Below, piece after piece: positions 63,411 to 64,000 of a DNA stretch of 64,000 nucleotides. How positions within the stretch are numbered: the stretch's first letter is position 1; every line of letters begins with the position of its first letter. The position numbers were made by a program, and so were the translations under genes. The notes under the pieces are model-generated. The model did no database searches and had not been told where the DNA came from. It saw only the letters and a list, made by a program, of their open reading frames with translations. Source of the DNA: Alphaproteobacteria bacterium (GTDB lineage Bacteria > Bacteroidota > Bacteroidia > Bacteroidales > FEN-979); contig SACF01000003.1 in assembly GCA_009928665.1 (NCBI GenBank), positions 62,001 to 126,000 of the forward strand, written 5' to 3'.

Positions 63411-63445
63411 ATTTACGATTTATGATTTACGATTTATGATTGATT
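63411..63445. repeat. Heptamer array (ATTTACG/ATTTATG alternating)
   Basis: Five 7-nt units: ATTTACG, ATTTATG, ATTTACG, ATTTATG, ATTGATT, filling the whole gap between the DUF1573 stop codon and the yajC start. It contains ATTTACGATT, the word shared with other arrays in the window. Confidence 0.85.
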
Positions 63446-63927
63446 TATTGGGTGCCACCGCGTGGGTTGACAACCTGGGCTTTAATTCTGAGCATGGTGG
63501 TGTTGGGTTGGGTGTTGGCAACCACCAGAACATTCTTCGACTGGAATCCACGGCGTCCGTTGCTGTTGAACGATACCTTTACCTCGCCTTTTTCACCCGG
63601 ACGAATTGGGGTTTTAGGGTAGGAGGGAACCGTGCATCCGCAGGAGGTGCTTACTTCGGCGATGATCAGATCCGACTTGCCGGTATTGGTGAAATGGAAG
63701 GCAATCGCAACCGATTCTCCTTCAAGGATCTTCCCGAAATCATGCTCGGTCTCTTCAAAGGTGATCTGTGGAAGGATGCTTCGGTCTCCCTTGCCGCTGG
63801 CAGTATTCGGATTGTTAACTACATCGGCCGGAATCTCCTCCTGCCCGTCTGTGTTGCGGTCACCGCATCCGGGGAGCGATAAGGAAACGGCTAAAAACAG
63901 GATCAATGTCAGCTTTTTACACTTCAT
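63445..63927 (-). CDS. DUF1573 lipoprotein
   Basis: A 160-residue lipoprotein: signal KLTLILFLAVSLSLPGC with lipidated Cys near residue 21, a short linker, then a DUF1573 domain (about 50-155: FEETEHDFGKILEGE, TSCGCTVPSYP, NGRRGFQSKNVLV), an Ig-like fold related to ASPM/SPD-2/Hydin domains. Proteins of this kind are abundant in Bacteroidota envelopes and their role is unknown. It is the first gene of the yajC cluster visible and has its own -7 box at 63950-63957. Confidence 0.9.
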   Translation of the reverse strand: MKCKKLTLILFLAVSLSLPGCGDRNTDGQEEIPADVVNNPNTASGKGDRSILPQITFEETEHDFGKILEGESVAIAFHFTNTGKSDLIIAEVSTSCGCTVPSYPKTPIRPGEKGEVKVSFNSNGRRGFQSKNVLVVANTQPNTTMLRIKAQVVNPRGGTQ

Positions 63928-63949
63928 CCGAAAAGCAACTTTAAGGCTG

Positions 63950-63957
63950 CAAAGGTA
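63950..63957 (-). promoter_or_regulatory. Putative -7 box TACCTTTG for the DUF1573 gene
   Basis: On the minus strand TACCTTTG is an exact TAnnTTTG match followed by CAGCC, the same 13-bp string as at yidC. Leader about 16 nt. Confidence 0.55.
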
Positions 63958-63983
63958 GGAAAAATCTTTATACTTTTACATCC

Positions 63984-64000
63984 ATGCGTATTTACCTTAT
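63984..64000 (+). CDS. Possible start of a divergent gene (partial)
   Basis: ATG 63984 begins MRIYL and runs off the window. A near-consensus -7 box, TACTTTTA (63971-63978), lies 5 nt upstream. Too short to name. Confidence 0.25.

Overview
The window is a slice of a Bacteroidota chromosome, most like an environmental, probably anaerobic member of the Bacteroidales or a related order. Seen directly: type IX secretion (T9SS) C-terminal sorting domains, TonB-dependent receptors with carboxypeptidase-like N-terminal domains, an ECF sigma/FecR pair, a short primary sigma factor (286 aa), and TAnnTTTG promoter boxes, the Bacteroidota -7 element, in front of many transcription units. Flavodiiron protein, an iron-sulfur serine dehydratase, a PPDK regulatory protein and MqnA (futalosine menaquinone route) fit an anaerobe or microaerobe. 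I found no tRNA, rRNA, CRISPR array, transposase or phage gene.

Layout. 1-9.8 kb: end of topoisomerase IV subunit A, flavodiiron protein, an unknown lipoprotein, tsaD, a tamB-like giant and a T9SS cargo protein. 9.8-18.3 kb: AddA and AddB DNA-repair nucleases, with an AmgK-like sugar kinase fused to a RapZ C-terminal domain and a MurU-like nucleotidyltransferase between them. 18.3-23.3 kb: an AmmeMemoRadiSam cluster (Memo-AMMECR1 fusion lipoprotein, a polytopic spermidine-synthase-like protein, a radical SAM enzyme with a possible export signal). 23.4-27.3 kb: a secreted nuclease-like protein and the htrA-rpoD operon. 27.5-35.3 kb: minus-strand genes including an M28 peptidase with a T9SS tail, a phosphoesterase, PhzF, small cupin and NTF2-like proteins, and a gingipain-family protease. 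35.5-42.9 kb: ECF sigma, FecR, an STN protein with a surface-repeat domain, a TonB receptor and a head-GIN lipoprotein. 42.9-47.3 kb: a broken methyltransferase gene, an orphan fatty-acyl-AMP ligase, a second Memo-like protein and a phosphatase. 47.3-58.6 kb: a PEP-synthase-like phosphotransferase with an uncharacterised partner, sdaA, gap, PPDK regulator, pyrG, yidC, mqnA. 58.7-64 kb: a TonB receptor, then coaE, a YbbR-like protein, yajC and a DUF1573 lipoprotein.

The signals most worth a second look are: (1) the apparently exported AmmeMemoRadiSam set with its degenerate spermidine-synthase-like partner; (2) the kinase-RapZ fusion beside MurU, which joins amino-sugar salvage to a likely amino-sugar sensor; (3) a signalling island in which the STN domain sits on a separate surface-repeat protein rather than on the TonB receptor; and (4) a dispersed family of intergenic arrays with strict 7-, 8- or 17-nt periods, several at convergent gene ends and sharing sequence words across 60 kb. 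All assignments come from reading the sequence and remembered family features; no database search was run.
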